Shown here piece after piece: positions 1-6,450 of a stretch of DNA of 7,929 nucleotides (within the stretch, counting starts at the first letter, position 1; every line of letters starts with the position of its first letter). The stretch is from Acidobacteriota bacterium. GTDB lineage: Bacteria > Acidobacteriota > Terriglobia > Terriglobales > Acidobacteriaceae. A program made the position numbers and the translations under genes. Under the pieces are notes generated by a model. The model did no database searches, was not told where the DNA came from, and was given only the letters and a program-made list of their open reading frames with translations. The stretch is from NCBI GenBank assembly GCA_003223595.1, contig QHVR01000029.1:1-7929 (forward strand), given 5' to 3'.

Positions 1-1
1 G

Positions 2-22
2 ATCGGCGAGCAGAAAAAGTAG
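2..22 (+). CDS. Possible 3' end of a gene entering from the left edge
   Basis: One plus-strand frame reads I-G-E-Q-K-K and then TAG at 20-22. A strong plus-strand intrinsic terminator follows 18 bases later, so some plus-strand transcription unit must end here. This frame is the one that stops just before the terminator. Seven codons are far too few to identify a product, and the reading frame itself is a guess based on spacing. Confidence 0.3.
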   Translation: MGEQKK

Positions 23-40
23 GTCATCAGCTCAGAGTTC

Positions 41-70
41 AGGCCGTCTGCCATGGCAGACGGCCTTTTT
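41..70 (+). terminator. Intrinsic terminator, perfect 26-bp palindrome plus T-tract
   Basis: Positions 41-66 are a perfect palindrome with arms AGGCCGTCTGCC and GGCAGACGGCCT, so the stem can be 11-12 bp of mostly GC pairs around a minimal loop. A run of five T (66-70) follows on the plus strand. No T-run follows in the minus direction, so it serves the gene entering from the left. It lies four bases beyond the stop codon of the minus-strand membrane protein, so it also separates the two converging units. Confidence 0.88.
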
Positions 71-73
71 GCC

Positions 74-958
74 TTAGAGCGTATTTCGCAAATGCTCTTC
101 TGCGGATAGGTGCGCGCCCGCCAGCAAGAGCAGGCCCGATAAGAAAGCCCAGAACATCATCGTTACGGATAACGCGAAGGGACCGTAAACCTCTTGAAAA
201 TTCAGCCAGGGAAGGGCGAGGATGTAGGCGTACTTTAAAGCCTCGGATAGTAATCCCATGATCACTGCCGTCGGCAGCACCACACGCGCGGGAATTTTCC
301 CGTTGGGTAGCACCCAATAGATAAGGAAGAAGATGGCGATGCTGGCGGCCATACCGAACACCTTCATCATAAGAAATCCGATCATGCGTATGAAAGCTGT
401 GCCGTAGCCGCGCAGCAAGAACTCCATGAACGAGACCGGACCCGCAGTCAGCGCAATCGAAGTCAGTGCCAGGGCGCCACAGGCAAACGCGAGTGCCAGC
501 GAGATCAACTGATTGCCGAGATATGAACGGTTCTTCTCGAACCGCCAGATGCGGTTGAGGGCGACTTCCAGAGGCAGGAAAATGCCGGACGAGGTGACGA
601 GAAGGATCAGCAGCGAAGCGATCTGTACGCGCTGCCGCGAGTTGACCATCGAGTTCAGATTGCGGATGACGAAATCCTGTCCCGCCGGAAGGTAGTCGCG
701 CAGCAACTGCAGGACAACTTCGTACATGACGCGGGAGTGGAAGACTCGCCGGATCACCGTCATCATCAGCACGACGAACGGGAAAAAAGACAAGATCGCG
801 TTCGCCGCAACCGAGAACGCGAAGGTGTGAACATCGGTACGACTCAAGTACCTGACCGTGGAGAGCACCAGTCCCGGAGATCGGCGGCGCACTCGCAAGC
901 TGAGAGGCGGCGCTGTTTTCAGCGGCGGCGGAGACGTCGAAATGGGAGGAGTGGCCAC
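74..958 (-). CDS. YihY/BrkB (UPF0761) family inner-membrane protein
   Basis: A 294-residue polytopic membrane protein of the YihY/virulence factor BrkB family, whose molecular function is not established. Six hydrophobic segments are visible at about residues 46-68, 112-132, 150-175, 190-216, 226-247 and 260-282, the usual number for the family. Typical family sequence includes the F-S-V-A-A-N-A-I-L-S-F-F-P stretch in the first segment, L-N-R-I-W after the second, Y-W-V-L-P-N near 214-219, and Y-G-P-F (258-261) before the last segment, which ends G-A-H-L-S-A-E. The N-terminus (about 4-18) is rich in Pro, Ser and Thr, and a basic R-V-R-R-R patch follows. The chosen start is GTG (956-958); only a weak AGGA lies 12 bases upstream, so an internal GTG could be the true start. 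The gene stands alone on its strand, divergent from the cold-shock gene. Confidence 0.9.
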   Translation of the reverse strand: MATPPISTSPPPLKTAPPLSLRVRRRSPGLVLSTVRYLSRTDVHTFAFSVAANAILSFFPFVVLMMTVIRRVFHSRVMYEVVLQLLRDYLPAGQDFVIRNLNSMVNSRQRVQIASLLILLVTSSGIFLPLEVALNRIWRFEKNRSYLGNQLISLALAFACGALALTSIALTAGPVSFMEFLLRGYGTAFIRMIGFLMMKVFGMAASIAIFFLIYWVLPNGKIPARVVLPTAVIMGLLSEALKYAYILALPWLNFQEVYGPFALSVTMMFWAFLSGLLLLAGAHLSAEEHLRNTL

Positions 959-1118
959 GAGAAAAGTTAATCCTAGCAGAGCGGATTGCCGTTCCTGCTG
1001 CGGCCGGATGAACGAAAGTGCAGGAACCCGGTTACTAGCTATTTCTTTATCTTTGTTAAAGTTATCTCGCTCCTTTCGGGTGACCTTCGGTCATATTTCG
1101 AATCCTTTCTAATTTTTC

Positions 1119-1147
1119 TTGCGAAACGTTTTAATACTGCATATGAT
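1119..1147 (+). promoter_or_regulatory. Candidate sigma70 promoter for the cold-shock gene
   Basis: TTGCGA (1119-1124, 4 of 6 to the -35 consensus) is separated by 17 bases from TATGAT (1142-1147, 5 of 6 to the -10 consensus). The surroundings are AT-rich compared with the flanks. Transcription would start near 1154, giving a leader of about 285 bases before the GTG start. This is a consensus match by eye, not a mapped start. Confidence 0.5.
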
Positions 1148-1338
1148 CTGTTGCTCATTACTGGACGGTTGGTCCGGTGGTGAGACCAGTACGTGGTTGA
1201 CGTTTGTTGGGTGTAGTGGAAACGAAGCGCCAAATCGTCGGACTCCAGGAAATTCCCGCGGCGACGGCTTATCGCTGCCGGGAACTGAGGAGTCTTTTCT
1301 ATTTTGGAATTAATTTCCCTCTGCACATCTACACGCAA

Positions 1339-1404
1339 CCGAAAATTCTGCGGCCTCTCTGAGGGGGGCTTCGGGAAACCGAAGCAGAATCCGGGAATCT
1401 GCGG
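1339..1404 (+). promoter_or_regulatory. Structured 5' leader element of the cold-shock mRNA
   Basis: The core is a perfect 7-bp stem capped by a GNRA tetraloop, GCTTCGG-GAAA-CCGAAGC (1368-1385). Just upstream, CCTC (1354-1357) and GAGG (1361-1364) can form a small hairpin. Outside both, ATTCTGC (1345-1351) is exactly complementary to GCAGAAT (1384-1390), and CCG (1339-1341) can pair with CGG (1392-1394), giving a three-way-junction layout if the outer helix is trimmed by two pairs. GCAGA (1384-1388) can instead pair with TCTGC (1398-1402). No T-run follows, so this is not an intrinsic terminator. The structure ends about 35 bases before the start codon and leaves the ribosome site free. Regulation is inferred; no known RNA family was recognised. 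Confidence 0.45.
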
Positions 1405-1423
1405 AACATTCTTCGCGATTGTG

Positions 1424-1430
1424 AAAGGAG
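1424..1430 (+). promoter_or_regulatory. Ribosome binding site that fixes the cold-shock GTG start
   Basis: AAAGGAG ends eight bases before GTG at 1439, an ideal spacing. It favours the 68-residue protein over the longer in-frame reading that begins at 1304, whose extra N-terminal residues do not resemble a cold-shock domain. Confidence 0.85.
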
Positions 1431-1438
1431 TTTTATCC

Positions 1439-1645
1439 GTGAGAGAGAAAGGAACAGTGAAGTGGTTCAACGGGGCGAAGGGATATGGGTTCATCCAACG
1501 CTCCACGGGAGAAGATGTGTTCGTGCACTTCTCCGCGATCCAGGAGAACGGCTACCGCACCCTGAATGAAGGTGAGACCGTGGAGTTCGATTTGCTCAAG
1601 GGCCCCAAAGGCTTTCAGGCGGCAAACGTCGTCCGGGCAGCATAA
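1439..1645 (+). CDS. csp: Cold-shock protein (CspA family, single cold-shock domain)
   Basis: A 68-residue nucleic-acid-binding protein consisting of one OB-fold cold-shock domain, the standard length for this family. It opens with K-G-T-V-K-W-F-N (residues 4-11). The RNA-binding motifs are both intact: RNP1 as K-G-Y-G-F-I (14-19) and RNP2 as V-F-V-H-F (27-31). The end, K-G-P-K-G-F-Q-A-A-N-V (54-64), is the usual C-terminal strand. Members bind single-stranded RNA or DNA in the cytoplasm and act as RNA chaperones; some are cold-induced, others constitutive. Translation starts at GTG (1439) behind a strong AAAGGAG site. The gene has its own candidate promoter, a long structured leader and a terminator, so it is monocistronic. 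The leader suggests post-transcriptional control, but cold induction is not shown by the sequence. Confidence 0.96.
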   Translation: MREKGTVKWFNGAKGYGFIQRSTGEDVFVHFSAIQENGYRTLNEGETVEFDLLKGPKGFQAANVVRAA

Positions 1646-1668
1646 GAAACCTGCGAACCAGTTCCAGG

Positions 1669-1697
1669 AACCCTCCCGTCCCAGGGGAGGGTTTTTT
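1669..1697 (+). terminator. Intrinsic terminator of the cold-shock gene
   Basis: The arms AACCCTCCC (1669-1677) and GGGAGGGTT (1685-1693) form a 9-bp stem around a 7-base loop. The T-run 1692-1697 overlaps the end of the stem. It lies 23 bases after the TAA stop, the expected place for a single-gene transcript. Confidence 0.9.
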
Positions 1698-1806
1698 GCT
1701 GTCCGGCAGAAGTTGCCAACCGCGCTGCTTTTGTACACGGTAAGAGCCCTGCTAGCGGCAACTCAACACTACCTTTGTTGAAGAAGGCGCATCCAAAGCT
1801 CACCCG

Positions 1807-3504
1807 ATGTGTAGTCCCCGAAGTGGGGCCCTCTTGTTCCGTTCCTTCGTTTCCCTTTTGTCTCTGATTGCCATCGTTTCTTTTGCGAGTTGCGGAGGAG
1901 GCACAAAAGCGCTTTTACGACCGCCGGCAACTCAGACTTACCAGCTGAGTGTCACACCTCCTGCCTCGGGTACCGGCAGCGTCACCAGCACGCCACCAGG
2001 AATTGACTGCCCGACGACGTGCTCAGCGGCATTTCCGCAAAGTACTCAGGTAAAACTCAGCGCTGCCCCGGCGAACAATTATTTTTTCGACGGCTGGACT
2101 GGAGCATGTTCGGGAACCGCGCTTTGCACCGTGTCGATGACCGGAACTGAAAAGGTAAGCGCCACGTTCGACCCCGGCGAGGTATTGACGGTCTCCATTA
2201 CTGGAACGGGCGCGGGTACCGTGACCAGTACTCCATCCGGAATCAGTTGTCCGACCATTTGCAGTTTCACCTTTCCCCCAAATACTCCGGTGACCCTCAG
2301 CGAAACACCGGGTAGCAACGACGCTTTCTCGTCCTGGGCAGGTGCCTGCACTGGGGGCGCGAACTGCAGCGTGACCTTGGACGCCAGCATGTCTATCACT
2401 GCGAACTTTAGCAGTGAGAATGGGAGCGGCGGAGGCTCTCAGTTCGCAACTTTCGTGTACATTGCGAGCAATAAGAGCGCTAGCAACAACGAGATTGCCG
2501 CTTACCAGAGCCATTCGAACGGTCAGTTGACGCCAGTGGCAGGATCTCCGTTTGCGGTCAATGCGGCGTACATGACAGCGAGCGGCAAGTACCTGTTCAC
2601 GACCGATGGAACGAACATCTATACGTATGCCGTAGCATCCGACGGTGGCATCGCGCAAACATCATCAATTGACGCGAATCAAAGCAATCCAAACCATTGC
2701 GGCTCGCCGATCAGCCTTTTTACCGATCGGACGGGGAGTACCCTTTACGACTTGGATTACGTGAGCGACTGCGCGAACAACCAGTACGGATCCTTCAGCA
2801 TTGATAGCTCTACGGGAGCATTGACGTTTATCGCTTTGTCTGGCGCGGCCAGTCCCGTGTTCAACAAGCCTCTCAGCTTTCTGGGAAATGATATGTATGG
2901 CTACTCTGCGAGTTGCTGGCATTACATTCAGGAGATTTATGGGTTCCAGCGAAACAGCGACGGGTCGCTCACTCTCGTCAGCGACCTGGGGTCTGCTCCA
3001 CCAATGCCGACTCCTCCGCCTGGAGACACTTATTGCCCCTGGTTAGCGGCCGCCGATACAGGCAATCATGTGGCCATCACGCTTAGCGCAATGAATGTTT
3101 CCAGCTTTCAGGCAGATGGTCCTACGCAGATTGCGGTGTACACTGCAGATGGCGCAGGTAACCTCTCACCCAACAGCACCGCCGCCGACATGCCCGAAGT
3201 AGTGGTGGGCAATGTCAGCGATATGCAGATGTCGCCTGCCGGGAACTACCTAGCCGTGGCGGGAACTGGTCTGCAGGTATTCAATTTCAATGGTGCTAAT
3301 CCGGTGACGCAGCTTACAGGATTGCTGACTAACACTCCCATTGATCAGATAGCGTGGGACCATAGCAATCATCTGTATGCGATCAGCCATTCTGCCGGGC
3401 AGTTGTTCGTGTTCACGGTAACTTCAGATGGGGCGACTCAGGCGCCAGGTTCACCGTACAACGTGACTGTACCCGTCAACATCGCCATTGGGCCGTCGCA
3501 GTAG
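1807..3504 (+). CDS. Exported lipoprotein: two InlB-B-like repeats plus a beta-propeller
   Basis: A 565-residue surface or periplasmic protein of unknown specific role. A hydrophobic signal (about 11-28) ends in F-A-S-C, with Cys29 as the likely lipidated residue; F at -3 is less usual than L. Two repeats follow (about 45-122 and 126-202) of the bacterial InlB-B-like type, each with G-x-G-x-V-T-S-T-P near its start, G/S-W-x-G-A-C in the middle and a final T-A-N-F/S-A-T-F strand. A Gly/Ser-rich linker (about 203-212) leads to a region (213-563) with blade-like repeats such as G-Q-L-T-P-V-A-G-S-P-F, S-S-T-G-A-L-T-F and D-G-A-T-Q-A-P-G-S-P-Y, as in lactonase/YVTN-type beta-propellers. No catalytic role can be assigned. 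The ATG at 1807 has no good ribosome site; an in-frame TTG at 1834, preceded by a GGGG run, would give a tidier 19-residue signal peptide. The gene is convergent with the next gene. Confidence 0.82.
   Translation: MCSPRSGALLFRSFVSLLSLIAIVSFASCGGGTKALLRPPATQTYQLSVTPPASGTGSVTSTPPGIDCPTTCSAAFPQSTQVKLSAAPANNYFFDGWTGACSGTALCTVSMTGTEKVSATFDPGEVLTVSITGTGAGTVTSTPSGISCPTICSFTFPPNTPVTLSETPGSNDAFSSWAGACTGGANCSVTLDASMSITANFSSENGSGGGSQFATFVYIASNKSASNNEIAAYQSHSNGQLTPVAGSPFAVNAAYMTASGKYLFTTDGTNIYTYAVASDGGIAQTSSIDANQSNPNHCGSPISLFTDRTGSTLYDLDYVSDCANNQYGSFSIDSSTGALTFIALSGAASPVFNKPLSFLGNDMYGYSASCWHYIQEIYGFQRNSDGSLTLVSDLGSAPPMPTPPPGDTYCPWLAAADTGNHVAITLSAMNVSSFQADGPTQIAVYTADGAGNLSPNSTAADMPEVVVGNVSDMQMSPAGNYLAVAGTGLQVFNFNGANPVTQLTGLLTNTPIDQIAWDHSNHLYAISHSAGQLFVFTVTSDGATQAPGSPYNVTVPVNIAIGPSQ
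1939..2412 (+). repeat. Tandem 240-bp coding repeat, two diverged copies
   Basis: The two InlB-B-like units of the lipoprotein repeat with a strict period of 80 codons. Four cysteines at residues 68, 72, 101 and 107 recur at 148, 152, 181 and 187. The DNA has diverged at many positions, so the duplication is old and the cysteine spacing appears to be maintained by selection. Confidence 0.85.
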
Positions 3505-3520
3505 CTCCGCAAGAAGGAGC
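3504..3520. terminator. Weak hairpin between convergent genes, possible terminator
   Basis: GCTCC (3504-3508) and GGAGC (3516-3520) form a 5-bp stem with a 7-base loop between two convergent stop codons. No T-run follows on either strand, so its terminator role is doubtful. It is the only stem seen in this 32-base gap. Confidence 0.25.
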
Positions 3521-3536
3521 ACGCGATTCAGTCTTA

Positions 3537-5594
3537 TCAACGCATTTCAAGAGACACTAAATCACCTTCCTTTCCGAGACCTGGCTTGTAATTTACCGTA
3601 ACCTCGCGATTGCGCCAGTCGCAGGAGAAGTTGTCGGCGCCAATGAGCACGATGGCGCGGTAATCTGCCGCGCGCAGCTTCAGTTGTCCCGTTCCAGAAC
3701 TTACAGTTAAAACAGCGGCAGGAGAGTTTGAGCAGTCGACAGCCAAGAGGCGGCCGCTGATAAATTTGGTGACGCGATTGTCTCCCGGCATTTCCGCCCC
3801 ATTATTTTTTTCCGCGGCTTCGCGTTTGGCTTCCTCTTCCTCGAGAGCATCAAAGGGTGACTTCTGGGGAGCGTATTTGGGGCTGGCCGTGCCATCCGCC
3901 GCGACCGGAATCCCGTATTTGCGTTCGCTTCCAGCTTGTTCGCCCAACTCGGTTGCCTGCGCCACGACTTTCGGATCACTGCTGGTTTTCAGGCGAGCAA
4001 GCAATGCATTCGCCGCGTCCCACTTCTTACTCGCTATATAGATCTCGGCAAGATGGTAGATGTACTCTTCATTCCTGGGGCTCAGGCCCATGGCCTCGCG
4101 CTCGGTTTGAAGGGCCGTGGACGGGGTGCCCCCAATGTTTCGTGCAAACGCCAGAAGGTCGTAAGCTCCTGCCATCTCCGGATACCACTCGATCACTCCT
4201 TTGAGATCAATCATCATATTAGCCAGGCCCATCATCTCGCTGTGCTTGGCTTGGGCCATGCGGTACTTCGCAATACACAGGTAATAGCGAATCCACATGT
4301 CGCGTGGATCGAGGGAAGAGGCATCGCTCAGTTCGGAAAACGCCTCCTGGAATTCGCCGTGCTCCACGTGATCCCAGGCAAGAATGCGGTGCGCCACGGG
4401 AACCCCGATGGCATTGTCCGGAAGCTGTTCTGCATCTTCCCCCATGCGCTTGACCTGCTGCCTCTGCTCGGCTTTCTGGTCGGCGGAGGTTGGTGTCGTG
4501 GCCAGAGCGTTTAGCGTCTTCAGCCCCACTTCCCGGCGTTCGGGAATGCGGACTTGAATCCCGGCATATAGAGCGCGCGCTTCCGGTTCAGAGATTGGCT
4601 TCACCGTGATGGCCGAATCCCCGGGACTGATCGGACTGGGAAACCTCGAGGCCTGCTCCATCGTGGACGCATTCGGCGTCGCAGCAGCTCTCTGATTAGA
4701 ATCCCCTGACGCAAGCGTCTTCTTTTGTATGCCGAAGTACTCCTTCACCGCCTGCTCCAGTTGCGCTGGTGACATGCCGTAAGCTTTCTGGATAGCTTCT
4801 TCTACCGGCACGTGCTGGTTCAACACCAGGTCGAAGTAGGAGCCAGTCTCGGGAAGTCTCTTCTCGTGCAGCAGGTAATGCAGCACGATCCAGGACTCGG
4901 CATAGTAGAGCGTCTGATGGGGGCCTTCATTGCGAGCGTAGGCATCATGCTTCATCGAGAAGAGGTCGGGAAGAGACATCCACGTTGCAACGCCAAGCAG
5001 GTCGGTAAGCGATTTGGTTGCGCGGGCGTCGCGCTGATTCATGAGCAAGTCCCGGCTTTCGGATGTGCCGAGAGCGGGATCGCCGCCGATTTCGATCTGC
5101 TTATCATCGAGCCGAATGGAAGCGAAGTATTCTGCCAATCCTTCGTCAAACCAGCCCTGCGCCGGAGGATAGTTGTAGCGCAGAAGCATCAGGGCGAAGT
5201 CATGCGCCACCGCCCGCCAGGGTTCCGCTTCGAAGACATTCAGAACGATGAAATCCTGGTCGTCCCCGCGCACGAAAAATCCGGAGACGTCGATGGGTTG
5301 GCCCTGCCGCAAAGGGGCGGCCTGGTAGTAAGCTTTATCGTTTGCTAACGCGAGAATGGTGAGCGGCACGGACTGGTTCAACCGCTCTTTTCCCAGAAGA
5401 GTGGCAAACACAGTGCGCATTTGCTCGAACCGGAAGGCGATCTCGCGGCCTTTTTTCTCCCCGGCATCTGTAATTACCATGAAATGCGTGGAATTGATCT
5501 GCTGCCACGCAGGCTGGTTCGCCGCCCTCGATGCCACACAAAGCATCACTACAACACACGCAAGATAGGACGGAATGGAACGGGCGCGGAGCAT
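3537..5594 (-). CDS. Exported peptidase-MA-like/TPR protein with degenerate HExxH motif
   Basis: A 685-residue protein starting with a signal peptide (hydrophobic 10-21; likely cleavage after A-S-R-A at 24). Residues 28-290 resemble the peptidase-MA-like (gluzincin-type, DUF1570-like) domain: W-Q-Q-I-N-S-T-H-F near the start, then the helix that normally carries HExxH, then W-F-D-E-G-L-A-E-Y-F (148-157), the usual site of the third zinc ligand, and L-Y-Y-A-E-S-W-I-V-L-H-Y-L (229-241). The first motif reads H-D-F-A-L (131-135): the catalytic Glu is Asp and the second His is Leu, so zinc proteolysis is doubtful. A Gln/Ser/Pro-rich linker (about 291-325) follows. Residues about 400-550 look like TPR helices, then an acidic coiled stretch (580-597). 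A C-terminal beta-rich domain (about 605-685) has cysteines at 621 and 658. The substrate or partner is unknown. The ATG start at 5592-5594 lacks a clear ribosome site. Confidence 0.72.
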   Translation of the reverse strand: MLRARSIPSYLACVVVMLCVASRAANQPAWQQINSTHFMVITDAGEKKGREIAFRFEQMRTVFATLLGKERLNQSVPLTILALANDKAYYQAAPLRQGQPIDVSGFFVRGDDQDFIVLNVFEAEPWRAVAHDFALMLLRYNYPPAQGWFDEGLAEYFASIRLDDKQIEIGGDPALGTSESRDLLMNQRDARATKSLTDLLGVATWMSLPDLFSMKHDAYARNEGPHQTLYYAESWIVLHYLLHEKRLPETGSYFDLVLNQHVPVEEAIQKAYGMSPAQLEQAVKEYFGIQKKTLASGDSNQRAAATPNASTMEQASRFPSPISPGDSAITVKPISEPEARALYAGIQVRIPERREVGLKTLNALATTPTSADQKAEQRQQVKRMGEDAEQLPDNAIGVPVAHRILAWDHVEHGEFQEAFSELSDASSLDPRDMWIRYYLCIAKYRMAQAKHSEMMGLANMMIDLKGVIEWYPEMAGAYDLLAFARNIGGTPSTALQTEREAMGLSPRNEEYIYHLAEIYIASKKWDAANALLARLKTSSDPKVVAQATELGEQAGSERKYGIPVAADGTASPKYAPQKSPFDALEEEEAKREAAEKNNGAEMPGDNRVTKFISGRLLAVDCSNSPAAVLTVSSGTGQLKLRAADYRAIVLIGADNFSCDWRNREVTVNYKPGLGKEGDLVSLEMR

Positions 5595-6040
5595 GTTGCA
5601 CCGGGTGGGAAGAACGTCTGCAGAAATGCTACCACGGAGTTGCGCTGGAGCGTTCCGATTTGAACCCCGTGTTTCCCTATGTCTCAGAGTTGACCTGGTT
5701 CTGAGTTCCGGGCACGGAAGTGGGGCTTGTCCAGCTTTGATTTTTTGAATTTAACAAGAATCGTTGCCCCACCTTGGTGGTTTTAGAAGGTAAGGCACCC
5801 CTGACCCAGCGTCATGTGCATTCGTCGCAGCCAACCGACGGAGATCCAAAAAAGGCAACGGGAGGTTCATCGCTTTTCTTGCTTGCGGCCTTAGCCCTCA
5901 GTTTTCCACCGGCCAATTCCCATTCCATGTGACGCATAACCTTTACCCTCCCCGTGGAAAGCGCACAATGAACTCGTGCGCATTCGCATCGCAAACCATT
6001 CCATCAGAGGCACCCGCAGCCAGCCTGCAATCCGGACTTG

Positions 6041-6266
6041 CTAAGCCTGTATCCAGAATACTTTGCGTGTAAGTTGGTCTTTGACAATACTTTGCAATCA
6101 ACAGCTTTGGCTGAAGCAGCCTGATTGAATTTAGATTCAATAGTTTGGGAAGTTCGAACTCCAGGAAAAGTTCCCACGCAAGTCGCGAGCCAACCACTAA
6201 GCCTATATTCCAGAATACTTTACCTCTAAGTCATCTAGTTTGAATACTTTGCGAGCTGAAGCATCC
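6041..6266. repeat. Duplicated intergenic unit with paired AATACTTTRC boxes
   Basis: Two related segments, 6041-6121 and 6197-6266, both begin CTAAGCCT, continue through CCAGAATACTTT and TAAGT, and end GCTGAAGCAKCC. Each contains two copies of AATACTTTGC or AATACTTTAC. The boxes start at 6057 and 6086 in the first unit and 6214 and 6243 in the second, so the in-unit spacing is 29 bases in both and the offset between units is 157. The parts between boxes have diverged and the second copy has lost about 11 bases near its end. The units may belong to a dispersed intergenic repeat family or be binding sites; the sequence does not decide. Confidence 0.75.
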
Positions 6267-6340
6267 GTACGGGAGTCCTAAGTTAAGCATTATCAACAGG
6301 TTGCAAAACCAGTTCTGATTTTTTTGATTCCCGGCTCCCT

Positions 6341-6382
6341 GTCGAGCTTCGCTCGACTGGACAAGGCGATGGCGGCCATCGC
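6341..6382. repeat. Two adjacent perfect hairpins (REP-like)
   Basis: GTCGAGC-TTC-GCTCGAC (6341-6357) and GCGATGG-CGG-CCATCGC (6366-6382) are each perfect 7-bp stems with 3-base loops, separated by 8 bases. Flanking TCC/GGA may extend the first stem past a mismatch. Neither is followed by a T-run. They sit 70-110 bases upstream of the formamidase-family start and look like REP-type palindromes, though a role in the leader of that mRNA is possible. Confidence 0.65.
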
Positions 6383-6441
6383 TATTCCAATGCCGGATTG
6401 AATTGGCCACCTCCAGCTTGCTGATAACATCGAGGCCGATC

Positions 6442-6447
6442 GGAGGG
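6442..6447 (+). promoter_or_regulatory. Ribosome binding site deciding the formamidase-family start
   Basis: GGAGGG lies four bases before GTG at 6451. Spacing is slightly short, but the site is strong, and the GTG begins a clean signal peptide. The longer in-frame TTG start at 6403 has no comparable site and would add 16 residues in front of the signal peptide. Confidence 0.7.
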
Positions 6448-6450
6448 CCC

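Larger units (their letters stand above)
959..1438. other. 480-bp intergenic region: divergent upstream region and cold-shock leader
   Basis: No supportable gene lies here; the open frames have no recognisable composition or ribosome site. The left part must contain the minus-strand promoter of the YihY-like gene, but I could not pick a convincing one. The right part holds a candidate plus-strand promoter (1119-1147) and then about 285 bases of probable untranslated leader. A small hairpin with TGACC/GGTCA arms (1081-1093) precedes the promoter. The leader contains a GNRA-capped hairpin and other helices described separately. A long leader is typical of cold-shock genes. Confidence 0.6.
5595..6450. 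other. 856-bp non-coding region with repeats and hairpins
   Basis: No credible gene was found; the short open frames lack ribosome sites and recognisable sequence. From left to right it holds: an imperfect inverted repeat (GTGGGGC at 5720-5726 with GCCCCAC at 5766-5772, extended by CTTGT/ACAAG); a small stem CCAC-CTTG-GTGG followed by TTTT (5769-5784); a duplicated unit with paired boxes (6041-6266); two palindromes between its copies, ATTGAAT-TTAG-ATTCAAT (6124-6141) and AGTTCGAACT (6151-6160); and two adjacent hairpins (6341-6382). The promoters of both flanking genes (minus strand at 5594, plus strand at 6451) should lie at its two ends, but none stood out. AT content rises in 5740-5760 and 6050-6330. 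Confidence 0.7.

Noticed and set aside
1070..1076. CTCCTTT, complementary to the AAAGGAG ribosome site of the cold-shock gene
   Set aside because: It lies upstream of the candidate promoter, so it is probably not in the transcript; it would matter only if transcription starts before 1070.
1081..1093. TGACC-TTC-GGTCA hairpin as a terminator
   Set aside because: The stem is only 5 bp, no plus-strand gene precedes it, and no proper T-run follows at once.
1039..1506. 155-codon minus-strand open frame across the cold-shock leader and gene start
   Set aside because: It runs antisense through the cold-shock coding sequence, has no recognisable protein features, and has no ribosome site; it is a shadow.
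2023..2658. 211-codon minus-strand open frame inside the lipoprotein gene
   Set aside because: Arg/Ser/Gly/Cys-rich composition is typical of an antisense frame, while the plus-strand frame has a signal peptide and clear domains.
3936..4514. 192-codon plus-strand open frame opposite the peptidase-like gene
   Set aside because: It is antisense to a 685-codon gene with clear domain structure and has no family resemblance of its own.
5812..6197. Two short minus-strand open frames (60 and 84 codons) in the large gap
   Set aside because: No ribosome site, no recognisable sequence, and the longer one crosses the repeat unit and palindromes.
6057..6252. Regular 29-base spacing considered as a CRISPR-like array
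   Set aside because: The repeated part is only about 10 bases, occurs as two pairs rather than an array, and no cas-like gene is nearby.
6290..6298. TTATCAACA, one mismatch from a DnaA box, near the AATACTTTRC repeats
   Set aside because: A single imperfect box without a cluster, an AT-rich unwinding element or dnaA/dnaN neighbours does not support a replication origin.
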